NCBI GenBank assembly: GCA_014284505.1
Contig: JAAFYY010000001.1
Span: 6,807,845 to 6,871,844 of the forward strand
From: Streptacidiphilus sp. 4-A2
GTDB taxonomy: Bacteria; Actinomycetota; Actinomycetes; Streptomycetales; Streptomycetaceae
Length of the DNA: 64,000 bases
Reading direction: 5' to 3'
This document shows positions 38,021 to 46,872 of this stretch, piece after piece (positions within the stretch are counted from its first letter, which is position 1; every line of letters begins with the position of its first letter). A program made the position numbers and the translations under genes. Below the pieces are notes generated by a model. The model ran no database searches. It was not told the origin of the DNA and saw nothing but the letters and a program-made list of their open reading frames with translations.

Positions 38021-38466
38021 CTACATCTCGGCCGCGGGGACCGGCGGGACCAGGCCCGGCGCGGCGGCCGCCGACTGCCGCCCGCGCCACCAGCCCGCGG
38101 CGGCCGGCCTGGCCTGCGCGCCGGGCATCGCGATGGACCTGAGCAGCTCCCCGCGCGCCCGCGGATGTCGATGCGGACCGGCAGGGTGCGGCCGCGCACG
38201 CTGGTACCGCCCGGTCCGACCGGATGCACCTGGCCGAGCACCCCGCTCACGGCCGCGACCAGCGCCGCAGCCAGTGCGTCATCGGTGATCTGGGTGACGT
38301 CGTCCCTGAGCCAGTGCAGGAAGAGCACCCACTCGCTGCTCCGGCTCGCGGTACGCGGCTGGGTCGGCTCGGCGCCGACTCCGAGCTCCGCCAGGGCCTC
38401 GATCAGTGACTCCACGTCCTGGCCGTCGAGATGCTGGAAGTTCTCTTCGATGAGCAGCTGTGTCAT
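38021..38466 (-). CDS. hypothetical protein, possibly effector-associated type (one frameshift)
   Basis: About 148 residues. It starts MTQLLIEENFQHLDGQDVESLIEALAELGVGAEPTQPRTASRSSEWVLFLHWL and continues with DDALAAALVAAVSGVLGQVHP and LPVRIDIRG. One G appears to be missing near 38160; with it restored the end reads ARGELLRSIAMPGAQARPAAAGWWRGRQS and stops at 38021. The size and the alpha/beta pattern with a conserved Trp-Leu recall small effector-associated domains of actinobacterial conflict systems, but I cannot assign it with confidence. No partner protease or ATPase gene is adjacent. Confidence 0.55.
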
Positions 38467-38565
38467 GAGCGTTTCCCCCATGGGCTAGTCGGTTGGATGC
38501 AGGTGGTGCGTCTGCCGGACGTCATCCTGCGCCCAACGCCGGCAGGACGTGCAACCCGACTGCCC

Positions 38566-38611
38566 TGACGACGATTCAGCGGCCTCACTGACCATTGACG
38601 ATCATTCAGCG
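38566..38611. promoter_or_regulatory. two direct repeats TGACGAnnATTCAGCG
   Basis: TGACGACGATTCAGCG (38566-38581) and TGACGATCATTCAGCG (38596-38611) differ only at the two central bases. Their 30-bp spacing places them on the same face of the helix. They lie 100-145 bases upstream of the gene starting at 38466. They may be a binding site for a regulator that recognises direct repeats. Confidence 0.55.
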
Positions 38612-38800
38612 CCCCTGGGTTCCGCCGCCGTTCGCCTTGACGCACTCTGTACGCACGGCCTCCGGCGCTTGACGCTTCCTTAGCCGGCACCACCTACGAT
38701 TCCGAACAGCATGCCCTTGACCGTCCACCGTTGTCGATCATGAGCGGGCGGCCGGGGACTTCCGCGCCCCGGCCGGGCTCTTTGCCTCCCTGGTGAACGG

Positions 38801-38847
38801 CCACGCGGCACCCGGCCGGGGGTGTCCCGGCCGGGCGTGCCGCGTGG
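38801..38847 (-). terminator. strong terminator hairpin after G1 peptidase gene
   Basis: A 20-21 bp stem: the left arm at 38801-38820 (begins CCACGCGGCAC, ends CCGGCCGGG) pairs with 38826-38847. One base is bulged, and the loop is 5 bases. Confidence 0.8.
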
Positions 38848-38853
38848 GGTCTG

Positions 38854-38898
38854 TGGGGCTCAGGAGCGTGGGGCTCCGCAGCGTGGGGCTCCGGAGCC
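38854..38898. repeat. three tandem 15-bp repeats after G1 peptidase gene
   Basis: The units TGGGGCTCAGGAGCG, TGGGGCTCCGCAGCG and TGGGGCTCCGGAGCC lie directly between the terminator and the peptidase stop at 38906. Confidence 0.75.
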
Positions 38899-38905
38899 CG
38901 CCGGC

Positions 38906-39637
38906 TCAGGGGACGAGCGAGAACGCGCCACCGCTCAGCGCGGTGGGCGAGTAGCCCCCGCTGGACAGCGGGAGCGGGTTGTAGGAGCTGAACACCTTGC
39001 CGTTGACGGTGATCCCGCTGAACTTGGTCGCGGTGAACTTGGGGTAGCTCTGCGTCGGCGACTCGATGATGGCCTCGGCGCTGACGTCCTGCGCGGACAG
39101 CCGCTTGGTCGTGGAGTAGGTCCAGCCCTGGGTGTTGTCGGTGAGCGTGATCAGGTACTTGCTGCTGCCGGTCGCGGTGACCGAGCCGGTGAAGCTGTCA
39201 CCGGCGGCGACCGGGTTGCTCAGGTAGACGGGGTTCGCCGGGTACATCTCGTACCAGGCGCTGTACACGGGCGAACCGGAGGAGCAGGACACCTGGGCGC
39301 CGGTCTGCTCGACGGTCTGCGAGCCGTAGCCGTCGATGCCGACCCAGGGCGCGAACAGGTTGTTGCTGCTGGTGCAGGTGACCGCGGGCTCGATCCAGGA
39401 GCCGGTGATGCTGGTGAACCCGCTGCCGGTGGCGACATATCCGCCCCAGGGGCTGCTGCTCGCCCACTGACTGCCGTGCGCCGAGGCGAGCCCGACGGGG
39501 GCGTAGCCGAACGGCGCGCCGGTCGCCGCGGCGGCGCCGGCCGGAAGCAGGGCGGTGGCCAGCACAGCGGCTGCGGCGAGCGTCAGCGCCTTCGCGCGGA
39601 AGGGAACGTGGGCGGGGCGGGATATCGGAGAAGGCAT
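38906..39637 (-). CDS. secreted peptidase G1 (eqolisin)-like protein
   Basis: Protein of 243 residues, frame intact. ATG 39637 follows AAGGAG. A signal peptide of about 37 residues (ISRPAHVPFRAKALTLAAA... ending AGAAAA) is followed by a beta-sandwich domain. Conserved peptidase G1/A4 parts are WASSSPWGGYVATGSGFTSITGSWIEPAV, then LFAPWVGIDGYGSQTVEQTGAQVS with the catalytic Gln, and SAEAIIESPTQ with the catalytic Glu. G1 peptidases use a Glu/Gln dyad and work at acid pH; most characterised members are fungal. It may degrade extracellular protein together with the sedolisin nearby. Confidence 0.82.
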   Translation of the reverse strand: MPSPISRPAHVPFRAKALTLAAAAVLATALLPAGAAAATGAPFGYAPVGLASAHGSQWASSSPWGGYVATGSGFTSITGSWIEPAVTCTSSNNLFAPWVGIDGYGSQTVEQTGAQVSCSSGSPVYSAWYEMYPANPVYLSNPVAAGDSFTGSVTATGSSKYLITLTDNTQGWTYSTTKRLSAQDVSAEAIIESPTQSYPKFTATKFSGITVNGKVFSSYNPLPLSSGGYSPTALSGGAFSLVP

Positions 39638-39853
39638 GCCGGACTCCTTGGCTGCATACGTGGGGGTTGCGGGGAGGGGACGGCAGCCTTGGACGAGTAG
39701 TACCGGCCCCACAGGAATGCTGGTCAGCCACCGGGCGGGGCGATAGGAGAAGCGCGCTGCGGGATCCAGACATGACAGGTTTACGTCAACGCCCTCTTGC
39801 CCTGCCGCGGGAAGGGCGCAGAGTTCCAGGAAACTCAGGGGAGGCGGGGCGGC

Positions 39854-40953
39854 GTGCTCGCAGAGCAGGTCTGGAGCGGCGGTCAGGACGAGCTGAGCGG
39901 CGCCGAAGAGGCCGTCTATGTGGAGCTGTGCGGCCTGGGCCCGGCGACCGTCGCGCAGCTCGCGGCAGCGCTGGCCATGCCGCCGACCGTCGTCCTGCAG
40001 TCCCTGGTCGGGCTGCGCGCCCGGGCTCTGGCCCGGATACCGGTCAACCCCTGTGACGGGGACGGAACGTGCGGCGAGTCCGGTCCCGGCGAAGGGAGCG
40101 GCTCCTGCGGCGCGGGCGGTGTTTGCGGACCCTGCGGCGGGGCCGGGGCGGCGGACGGTGCCGGGGGCGGGCCGGCCTTTGCCCCGGCCCGCTGGAGCGC
40201 GACCGCGCCCGATGTCGCCCTGCAGCATGTGCTGCGCGACCGGGAGGCCGGTCTGCGTGACCTGCGCGCCGGGATCACCCGCCTCCTGGACGGCTACCAC
40301 CGCTCGCGCGGGGTGCGCGATCCCTCGCTGGGCGACATGGTCGAGGTGGTGACCGGCCGCGACGCCATCGAGCACCTGTGGCTGGCGCTCTTGGACGGCG
40401 CACGCGAGCAGGTGGCCATCCTGGACAAGCCACCGTTCGTCCAGCTGGACAGCGTCGGGCCGGAGTTGCCGGTGCTGGCGCGAGGCGTCCCGGTGCGCTC
40501 GGTGTACGAGCGGGCGACGCTGCTGCAACCCGAGAAGCTGGAGCAGGTACGGGCCCTGGTGGCCGCCGGTGAGCAGGCCGGGACAGCCGTCGGGCTGCCG
40601 TTCAAGCTGGCCCTGGTGGACTTCCGCTGGGCGCTGCTGCCGCTGGCCCCCGGTACCGAGCTGTCCGGCGCCCTGGTCGTCCGGCCGTCACCGCTGCTGG
40701 ACGCGCTGTTGCAGACCTTCGAGGCGCAGTGGGCCAGGGCCATGCCCGTGCCCGCGCCGGATCCGCAGTCCGACGACAGCCAGCTCGAACTGCTGACGCT
40801 GCGGCGGCGGGGATGACCGACGAGGGGATCGCCCGGCGGCTCGGCATCTCCGCGCGCACCGTGCAGCGGCGGGTGAGCGCGCTGATGGGCGGCCTCGGCG
40901 CCAGCAACCGCTTCCAGGCGGGCGTCCAGGCCAACCGGCGCGGCCTGCTCTGA
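39854..40953 (+). CDS. LuxR-family/TrmB-like transcriptional regulator (one frameshift)
   Basis: About 366 residues from GTG 39854, with GGGGAGG upstream. The N-terminus LSGAEEAVYVELCGLGPATVAQLAAALAMPPTVVLQSLVGLRARALA is a TrmB-like winged helix. A Gly/Cys-rich spacer of about 40 residues follows, then a PLD-like sensory region (LLDGAREQVAILDKPPFVQ, FKLALVDFRWALLPL). The frame shifts in the GCGGCGGCGG run at about 40800-40810 to AAGMTDEGIARRLGISARTVQRRVSALMGGLGASNRFQAGVQA, a LuxR-type helix-turn-helix. This two-HTH architecture is common in Streptomyces. It is divergent from the G1 peptidase gene and may regulate it. Confidence 0.82.
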
Positions 40954-41020
40954 CCCGGACCGGAGCAGGCCCCGGCCGGAGCAGGACCCGGACCAGGGCA
41001 CGACCCGGAGCGGGAAAGGG

Positions 41021-41058
41021 GCGGGGCCCCGGGCGGCAATGCCGGCCCGGGGCCCCGC
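41021..41058. terminator. terminator hairpin between regulator and sedolisin
   Basis: GCGGGGCCCCGGGC (41021-41034) pairs perfectly with GCCCGGGGCCCCGC (41045-41058). It lies between the convergent regulator and sedolisin genes. Confidence 0.75.
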
Positions 41059-41110
41059 GGGTGCTGCGGATGCTGCTGGGTGGTGCGTGCTGCCGGTTAC
41101 GGCAGGGGCG

Positions 41111-43516
41111 TCAGTGGACGTTCAGCGCAGTGTCGTCGATGACGAAGCTGGTCTGGGCGCCGCTGACCTCGACACCGTTGAACTTGAGGGTGACCTTCTG
41201 GCCGGCCATGGAGGCGGGCAGGTTGAAGGTCTCCTGGACGTAGCCGTTGTTGGCGTTCAGGTTGGAGTAGGTGGCCAGGGTGGTCGAGTTCGCCGTGACG
41301 GTGAGCTTGTCCTGGGCCGTGCTGCTGGTCTTGCTCGTGTCGATGTGCAGCCAGAAGCTGAAGGTGGCGTTGCAGCCGGTCGGGACGGTCACGGCCTGGG
41401 ACAGGGTGTCCGTGTGGGAGCTGCCGTAGCCGTCGAGCCAGGCGTCCCAGTTGCCCGAGTGGGCTGGCTCGTCGGAGGTGTCGTTGTTGATGACACCCGA
41501 GGTCGCGGTCCACGGGGCGGCGGTGCCGGTCTCGAAGCCGGCGTTGCCGATCAGCTGGGCGGCGGTGCAGCTGCTGGTGCCGGTGACGGTCCAGCTGAAG
41601 GTGGTGGTGCCGGTGGCGCCGGTGCTGTCCTTGACGGTCACGGTGACCGAGGAGGTGCCGGCGGCGGTCGGGGTGCCGGAGATCAGACCGGTGGAGGAGT
41701 TGATCGACAGCCCGGCCGGCAGGCCGGTCGCGCTGTAGGTCAGGGTCTGGCCCGAGGCCGAGTCGCTCGCGGCGACCTGCACGGAGGCGGCGGCGCCCAC
41801 GGTGCCGGACTCACTGCCCGGGTTGGTGACCGAGACGGTGTTGCCGGTGGTGCTTCCGCCGGAGCCGAGGAGCGCGGTCATCAGGCCGTCGGCGACCGGG
41901 CTGCCCCAGCCGGTGACCTCGTCGTAGCCGGTGCCGGCCGAGTAGTCCTGGTTGGCGCCGGTGGTCACGTCGTGCATCGCGGAGCTGTAGCTGCTGCCCT
42001 CGCCGACCGAGTAGATCGCCGGGTTCGCGAAGCCGAGGTTGGCCTTGCTCGCGCCGGCGGCCTTCTCGTTGTACAGCGCGGTGAAGCCGGACCACAGCGG
42101 CGCGGCGGCGCTGGTGCCACCGATCTGCTGCCAGGAGCCGCCGGTGTAGATGGCGTAGCCGCTGTTCGGGTCGGCGTTGGACGCCACGTCGGGCACGGTG
42201 CGGTTGGCGTTGGTGCCGGGCTGCCAGCTGGGACGGCTGTACAGGGTGGACACGCCGCCGCCGCCGTCGCTCCAGGCGCTCTCGGAGGAGTAGCTGCCGT
42301 TGGAGCCGGTGCTGAGGGTGGTGCCGCCGACGCTGGTGTCGTAGACGCTGCTGCCGGGGAAGTCGACGGCCTTGACGCCCGAGCCGCTGGTGCTGCCGGT
42401 GCAGTCGCGCGAGCCGCTGTCGCCGGCGGCGCTGTAGATGCTGATGCCCTCGGCGACGGCCTGCTCGAAGGTGCTGTTGACCGCGGTCATCACCGAGGGG
42501 GTGGTGTCCTGCTCGCAGGAGCCCCACGAGATGGAGATGACCGAGACCTTGTCGGCGGAGACGATCGCGTTGGCGATGTCGATCTCGCCCTGGTCGCTGT
42601 TGGGGGCCTCGTAGACCAGCTGGGTCGCCTGGGGCGCGACCGCGCGGACGACCTCGCTGTCGAGCTCGACCTCGCCCTCGCCCTGGCCCGGGTTGGAGTC
42701 GTAGTTCGCGCCGTCGACGGAGACGGTGGTCGCGGCCGGGCCGGACAGCCCGTACTGCGAGTTGTAGGTGCTCAGGTCCGAGGAGGCGTAGCCGTCGAAC
42801 TCCCAGAGCGCCACGGTCTCGCCGGAGCCGTTCTCACCGGTCTGGTTTATCCGGTAGGCGGTGTCGATCTGGCTGGGGCTGACACCCGAGGGGGAGGAGT
42901 GCGGGGTGAGGTTCGCCTTGCGGACCAGCTCGGGGGCGCGCACCGTGTGGTTGTCCATGCCCGAGACGGAGGCGACCAGCGAGGCGATGCTCGCCGGCAG
43001 GACCACCGCGTGGTCGTTGGCGTAGAACTGCCGGTGGCTGTACGGGTCCACGTAGGTGCTCTCGGTGGTCGCGAAAGCGGCCTGGAGCTTGGCGACGCTG
43101 CCGGTCACGTCGAGGGACTCGCGGTTGCCGCTGACCCGGGTGACGGTGAGGCCCTTGCTGCGGAGGAAGGACTCGACGGTGGCGACCTGGGCCGCGGTCG
43201 GCGCGTACGTGGCCGCGAACTGAGCCGGGGTCAGGTAGTGGCCGTAAGCGGCGGTGCCGGGGGTGCTCGCGGCGCTGACGAAGGAGGCCAGCTGGGCCTG
43301 GTTCCGCAGCTTGAGGCTGACGGCGACCGACAGCTGCTGGGTGGCCGGCAGGGCGCCGACGCGGTGGGAGTACGCCAGAGCGGGCGAGGTGCTGCCGGCG
43401 AGGGGCACAGCGACGTTTGACTGGGCGGCAGCCTGGGCGATGGGTGCGCCAATCAGCGCCACCGCCGGGGTCAGCAGGGCGAAAGCTGCAGCCGCGGCAA
43501 TCGATCGGTATCTCAC
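41111..43516 (-). CDS. secreted sedolisin (S53 family) peptidase with C-terminal binding domains
   Basis: Protein of 801 residues, frame intact, starting at GTG 43516 with AGGAGG upstream. Order: signal peptide (1-30, ends IAQAAA); pro-kumamolisin activation domain (about 45-190, includes YGHYLTPAQFAATYAP); S53 catalytic domain (about 215-590) with the Glu/Asp pair in GEVELDSEVV, the oxyanion Asp region ISISWGSCE and the nucleophile in GGTSAAAPLWSG. After that comes a cadherin/Ig-like domain (LTYSATGLPAGLSINSSTGLISGTPT) and a jelly-roll domain starting NAGFETGTAAPW. Sedolisins are serine-carboxyl peptidases active at acid pH. AT-rich nested inverted repeats precede the gene. Confidence 0.93.
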   Translation of the reverse strand: MRYRSIAAAAAFALLTPAVALIGAPIAQAAAQSNVAVPLAGSTSPALAYSHRVGALPATQQLSVAVSLKLRNQAQLASFVSAASTPGTAAYGHYLTPAQFAATYAPTAAQVATVESFLRSKGLTVTRVSGNRESLDVTGSVAKLQAAFATTESTYVDPYSHRQFYANDHAVVLPASIASLVASVSGMDNHTVRAPELVRKANLTPHSSPSGVSPSQIDTAYRINQTGENGSGETVALWEFDGYASSDLSTYNSQYGLSGPAATTVSVDGANYDSNPGQGEGEVELDSEVVRAVAPQATQLVYEAPNSDQGEIDIANAIVSADKVSVISISWGSCEQDTTPSVMTAVNSTFEQAVAEGISIYSAAGDSGSRDCTGSTSGSGVKAVDFPGSSVYDTSVGGTTLSTGSNGSYSSESAWSDGGGGVSTLYSRPSWQPGTNANRTVPDVASNADPNSGYAIYTGGSWQQIGGTSAAAPLWSGFTALYNEKAAGASKANLGFANPAIYSVGEGSSYSSAMHDVTTGANQDYSAGTGYDEVTGWGSPVADGLMTALLGSGGSTTGNTVSVTNPGSESGTVGAAASVQVAASDSASGQTLTYSATGLPAGLSINSSTGLISGTPTAAGTSSVTVTVKDSTGATGTTTFSWTVTGTSSCTAAQLIGNAGFETGTAAPWTATSGVINNDTSDEPAHSGNWDAWLDGYGSSHTDTLSQAVTVPTGCNATFSFWLHIDTSKTSSTAQDKLTVTANSTTLATYSNLNANNGYVQETFNLPASMAGQKVTLKFNGVEVSGAQTSFVIDDTALNVH

Positions 43517-43632
43517 GGATCCTCCTCGTCCTGGCCGCACACCAGGAAGGGGCCTCGCACTCCAGGTCTTGGAGCGTCGACCGGCAACTTGGCAGACCTG
43601 GATGGGGCGTGTGGGCAAGGAGATGCCATCTT

Positions 43633-43671
43633 TTGTCAATGAACAGTCAAATGTTCAATAACTGTTGACAA
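43633..43671. promoter_or_regulatory. nested inverted repeats upstream of sedolisin
   Basis: Outer arms TTGTCAA (43633-43639) and TTGACAA (43665-43671) enclose inner arms TGAACA (43640-43645) and TGTTCA (43652-43657). The patch is AT-rich and lies 117-155 bases upstream of the sedolisin GTG. It may be the operator of a repressor or activator. Confidence 0.55.
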
Positions 43672-43859
43672 ACAGAATGGATATGAGTGCGTATTGTGAT
43701 CGTCCCATCGCGGAAACGTGAAGTTCATGCGTTATTCGTTGTGAGAATGTGTCACGGCTCACAGCCCGCTCCCAGCTTTTGACCGGTGACACACAGCTTC
43801 GCGACGGGCAGCATGGGGGCACTCAGCACGACGGGTACGGCAGCGGGACGGGGCGCACC

Positions 43860-44881
43860 ATGACGCAGCACAGGGATGACCTGTCACCGCCTGCCGCCGA
43901 GCCCTTCGGCCCCTGCGGGCCGGGGGCTGCCTGCGGCCCGGGTGGCGGTACCGGCCCGGGTGGCGCCGCCGCATCGCTGGAGGCGGACCGGGGCGGCTTC
44001 GCGGAGCTCTTCCATGTCGCGGTCGAGACGAGCGGGCTCACCCTCTACGCGATCCAGCAGCGGCTGGCCCTGAGCGGGGTCAATGTCAGTGTGACCACCC
44101 TGAGTTACTGGCCGGGGGCGCAGCAGACCGGAACGTGCGGCCTCGCTGCGGGCGGTGCCGCTGCTGGAGGAACTGCTCGGGCTCCCCGAACACGCGCTGT
44201 CCAGGCGGCTGGGGTCGCCCCGGCCGCGCGGACGCTGGGCCGTCAAGCAGCCCCCGGCCGAGGCCCGCCGCCTGGACGAGCTCTGGCCGGACGACCCCTG
44301 GCTGCTGGACGTGCTGGAGGAGCTGGAGGCACCGCCGGCCGAGTCCCTGGAACGGCTCAGCATCCACGATGACTACCATGTGGACGCCCGCAGCGGTCAG
44401 TACCTGCTCCGGGTCCGTCAGGTCGTCCGGGCCACCACGGACCGCGTCTCCCGCTGCATCGTCGGCTTCAAGTCGAACGAGGCCGGGGACGACCCGGCGG
44501 TCTTCAACCTGGTCCGGCACGCCCGGGTCGGCCGCATCAGGCACCGCCCGGACTCCGCCTTCGTCCTCGCCGAGCTCGTCCTCGACACGCCGCTGAACAC
44601 CGGTGACACGGCGGTCTTCGACTACGAGCTGCTGATGAGCAACGCCCAGCCGGCCACCAGCTGCGACCGCCGCTTCACCACCCCGGCCCGCGAGTACGTG
44701 CTCCAGGTGCACTTCGACCCCGCGCGCGGTGCCCGCCCACTGCTACCACTACGAGCGCGACTGCGGCGACGCGCAGGACCGCGAGCGCAACCCCCTGTGG
44801 ATCGGCTCCTCCGGCAGCGCCCACCTGGTCGCCCTGGACGTCCAGCCGGGCGTGGTGGGCATCCGCTGGGAATGGACCTGA
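43860..44881 (+). CDS. HTH-type Streptomyces regulator (two frameshifts)
   Basis: About 340 residues from ATG 43860 (MTQHRDDLSPPAAEPFGPCG). After a Gly/Pro-rich N-terminus an HTH region reads FAELFHVAVETSGLTLYAIQQRLALSGVNVSVTTLSYW. Two bases appear lost near 44113, after which the frame reads GRSRPERAASLRAVPLLEELLGLPEHALSRRLG. The C-terminal domain contains RLSIHDDYHVDARSGQYLLRVRQVVRATTDRVSRCIVGFKS and, after another shift near 44730 in a CG repeat, CYHYERDCGDAQDRERNPLWIGSSGSAHLVALDVQPG. This family is common in Streptomyces; its role is unknown. Confidence 0.72.
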
Positions 44882-45109
44882 TCCACCGGGCCGATGACCG
44901 GCCCGGCAGGCGCCGGGACGGTGGCGGCTGTCACCCGGCCGCGGCTGTTTCACCGCTGTGACATAGGGCGCACGGTTTCACGAACTTCGGCTGACAGGCT
45001 TCTCCCATCGCACAGGGCAGCAACCGAAGGAACCGGTCGAGCGGATCGGGACACGGCGGCGCGGCTCCAGCGAGAGCTTCCAACTCTGATATCTCCGAAG
45101 GGGATTGCC

Positions 45110-46057
45110 ATGTCTGCTCGCCGCAGCCGCCGTACCGCCGCCGCCATCGTCCTTGCCGCCGCCGTCACCGCCCTGGCGCCCACGCTCGCCAGCGCCGCCA
45201 CTCCCGCCGCCGGCGCCGCGGTCGTGAACGGCACCACGGGCAACGGACTGACCATCAGCAACGGCAGCCCCTACGTCGTCATGAACGGCACCGTCGTCGA
45301 CTTCCACACCGACGTCCGCGACCTCGCCTGGAACCCGGCCGGCACCAAGGCCGCCTACATCGACAGCTACGGGGACCTGGAGACCGCCAACGCCAACGGC
45401 ACCGACCGGGACATCGTCGCCATCCACCCGGCCGGGACCACCTTCGCCCACCCCACCTGGCAGGTCACCGCCACGGACAAGGCCGACGGCATCCCGGCCA
45501 AGGACAACCTGATCTTCGTCGCCACCAGCAAGGGCACCGCCCGCCTGGAGACCACCGTCGCCACGAACCACTTCGGCAAGCCCGCGCCGCTGACCCTGGG
45601 CACCGAGTTCGGCGAGGGGATCCTCCCGAACCCGCTGACCGCCAACGGCTGGCCGAACAGCGGCGGCTCCGTCGGCACCATCGTCTACGACAACACCCAC
45701 ACCGGCGACGTCTACATCCGCGACGACTACCTCCGGCAGCAGGGCGGTGCGGTCACCACCGGCTCCGAGCCCGCGCTGGCACCCGACAACGAGAACGAGC
45801 TGGTCTTCGTCCGCTCCGTGGCCGGTCACGACCACCTCTTCGAGGGCCAGTACCAGGCCGTCGGCGGCAAGTGGGGCTTCGTCACCCGCGACCTCACCCC
45901 CGGCGCCACCGTCGACTACACCGCGCCGGCCTTCTCCGCCAACGGCCAGACCATCGCCTTCAGCGGCCCCGGCGGCACCTACACCCTCCCCGTGAACGGC
46001 ACCCACACCCCGCTGAAGACCTCCACCTACACCGGCCTCGCCGCCTACCGCGGCTGA
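45110..46057 (+). CDS. secreted TolB-like beta-propeller protein
   Basis: Protein of 315 residues, frame intact. ATG 45110 follows AAGGGGATTGCC. The signal peptide is SARRSRRTAAAIVLAAAVTALAPTLASAA (cleavage near ASA-A). The mature part has repeated beta blades with DxxWNPAGTKAAYID, APDNENELVFVRS and APAFSANGQTIAFSGPGG, similar to WD40-like/TolB propellers (PD40 repeats). There is no catalytic motif. Such proteins may bind other secreted proteins or sugars; nothing in the neighbourhood decides this. A strong terminator follows. Confidence 0.82.
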   Translation: MSARRSRRTAAAIVLAAAVTALAPTLASAATPAAGAAVVNGTTGNGLTISNGSPYVVMNGTVVDFHTDVRDLAWNPAGTKAAYIDSYGDLETANANGTDRDIVAIHPAGTTFAHPTWQVTATDKADGIPAKDNLIFVATSKGTARLETTVATNHFGKPAPLTLGTEFGEGILPNPLTANGWPNSGGSVGTIVYDNTHTGDVYIRDDYLRQQGGAVTTGSEPALAPDNENELVFVRSVAGHDHLFEGQYQAVGGKWGFVTRDLTPGATVDYTAPAFSANGQTIAFSGPGGTYTLPVNGTHTPLKTSTYTGLAAYRG

Positions 46058-46159
46058 CAGCCACCACCCCGGCCCCCAACTCAAGGGATGGGCAAGGGTT
46101 TTGCGAAAGACGGTGGGCCGCGCCCTGCTACGCGGACACTTCGGTACCGAACAGCACCA

Positions 46160-46196
46160 AGGCCCGGCCCGGGGATCACACCCCCGGGCCGGGCCT
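46160..46196 (+). terminator. strong rho-independent terminator
   Basis: AGGCCCGGCCCGGGG (46160-46174) pairs with CCCCGGGCCGGGCCT (46182-46196), followed by CGTTTTCG. The short T-run makes it one of the most canonical terminators in the window. Confidence 0.85.
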
Positions 46197-46294
46197 CGTT
46201 TTCGTGGGTCCCCGGAGCGGGGGCAGGTAACGCATTCGGGCGCCCGAGCCAAGAAGAGATGTAAGGCATTGCTGGTCCGTCCAAGGAGTCGTCC

Positions 46295-46711
46295 GTGCAA
46301 GCGGAGCAGTCAACAGCGCCACCCGCGCGTGATCCGGGCCCTGTCACCGTGGCTGAACGCCCTCGACGGCCCGCGGTCCGCACCGTCGGCCAGGACCTCC
46401 AGGGTGCGACCGTCGTCGAGTTCCACGGCGACATCGACATCGCCACCACCTACCAGAGCACCCGGCACCTGGACGCCGCCACCGCCGGAACCGCCCCGCT
46501 GGTGGTCCTCGACCTGCGCGGGGTGACCTTCATCGACAGCACCGGGCTCGGCCCCATCAGCAGGGCCTGGTGCCGGGCCGTGGACCGCGGCGGCGACCTC
46601 ATCCTGCTCTGCACCGAGCCCAGGATCCTCAGCATCCTGCGGCTGGCGGGGCTGACCCCCACCATCGCCGTCACCCGCTTCTACCCGCGCATGTTCACCT
46701 GGCCGGCCTGA
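46295..46711 (+). CDS. STAS-domain anti-sigma-factor antagonist
   Basis: Protein of 138 residues from GTG 46295, with AAGGAG upstream. The STAS fold includes DLQGATVVEFHGDIDIATTYQSTRHLD, LVVLDLRGVTFIDSTGLGPISRAWCRA and LILLCTEPRILSILRLAGL. DSTGLG carries the Ser normally phosphorylated by an anti-sigma kinase. In such switches the unphosphorylated antagonist captures the anti-sigma factor and frees sigma. No kinase or sigma gene is adjacent. It is paralogous to the protein at 29384-29776, which lacks the Ser. The frame is intact. Confidence 0.88.
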   Translation: MQAEQSTAPPARDPGPVTVAERPRRPAVRTVGQDLQGATVVEFHGDIDIATTYQSTRHLDAATAGTAPLVVLDLRGVTFIDSTGLGPISRAWCRAVDRGGDLILLCTEPRILSILRLAGLTPTIAVTRFYPRMFTWPA

Positions 46712-46784
46712 GCGGCCACCGGCGGCCCGCACGCCGCCGCACTCCTGGCCGGCCGTCGGCCGTCGGCAGTCGGCCGACTGCGAG

Positions 46785-46819
46785 CGCCCCCGCCTGATCG
46801 GAGCGATCGGGCGGGGGCG
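46785..46819. terminator. terminator between STAS and trypsin-like genes
   Basis: CGCCCCCGCC (46785-46794) pairs with GGCGGGGGCG (46810-46819), and the stem continues inward with TGATCG/CGATCG. It is shared by two convergent genes. Confidence 0.7.
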
Positions 46820-46872
46820 TCGGGGTACGTGGGACGGGCAGTTGTGGCCGGGCGTCGCGGTTGGGGCGGTGC

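Noticed and set aside
41039..43420. Long plus-strand open frame of about 793 codons opposite the sedolisin gene
   Set aside because: Shadow of the intact S53 peptidase gene; composition is biased by high GC at codon position three of the real gene.
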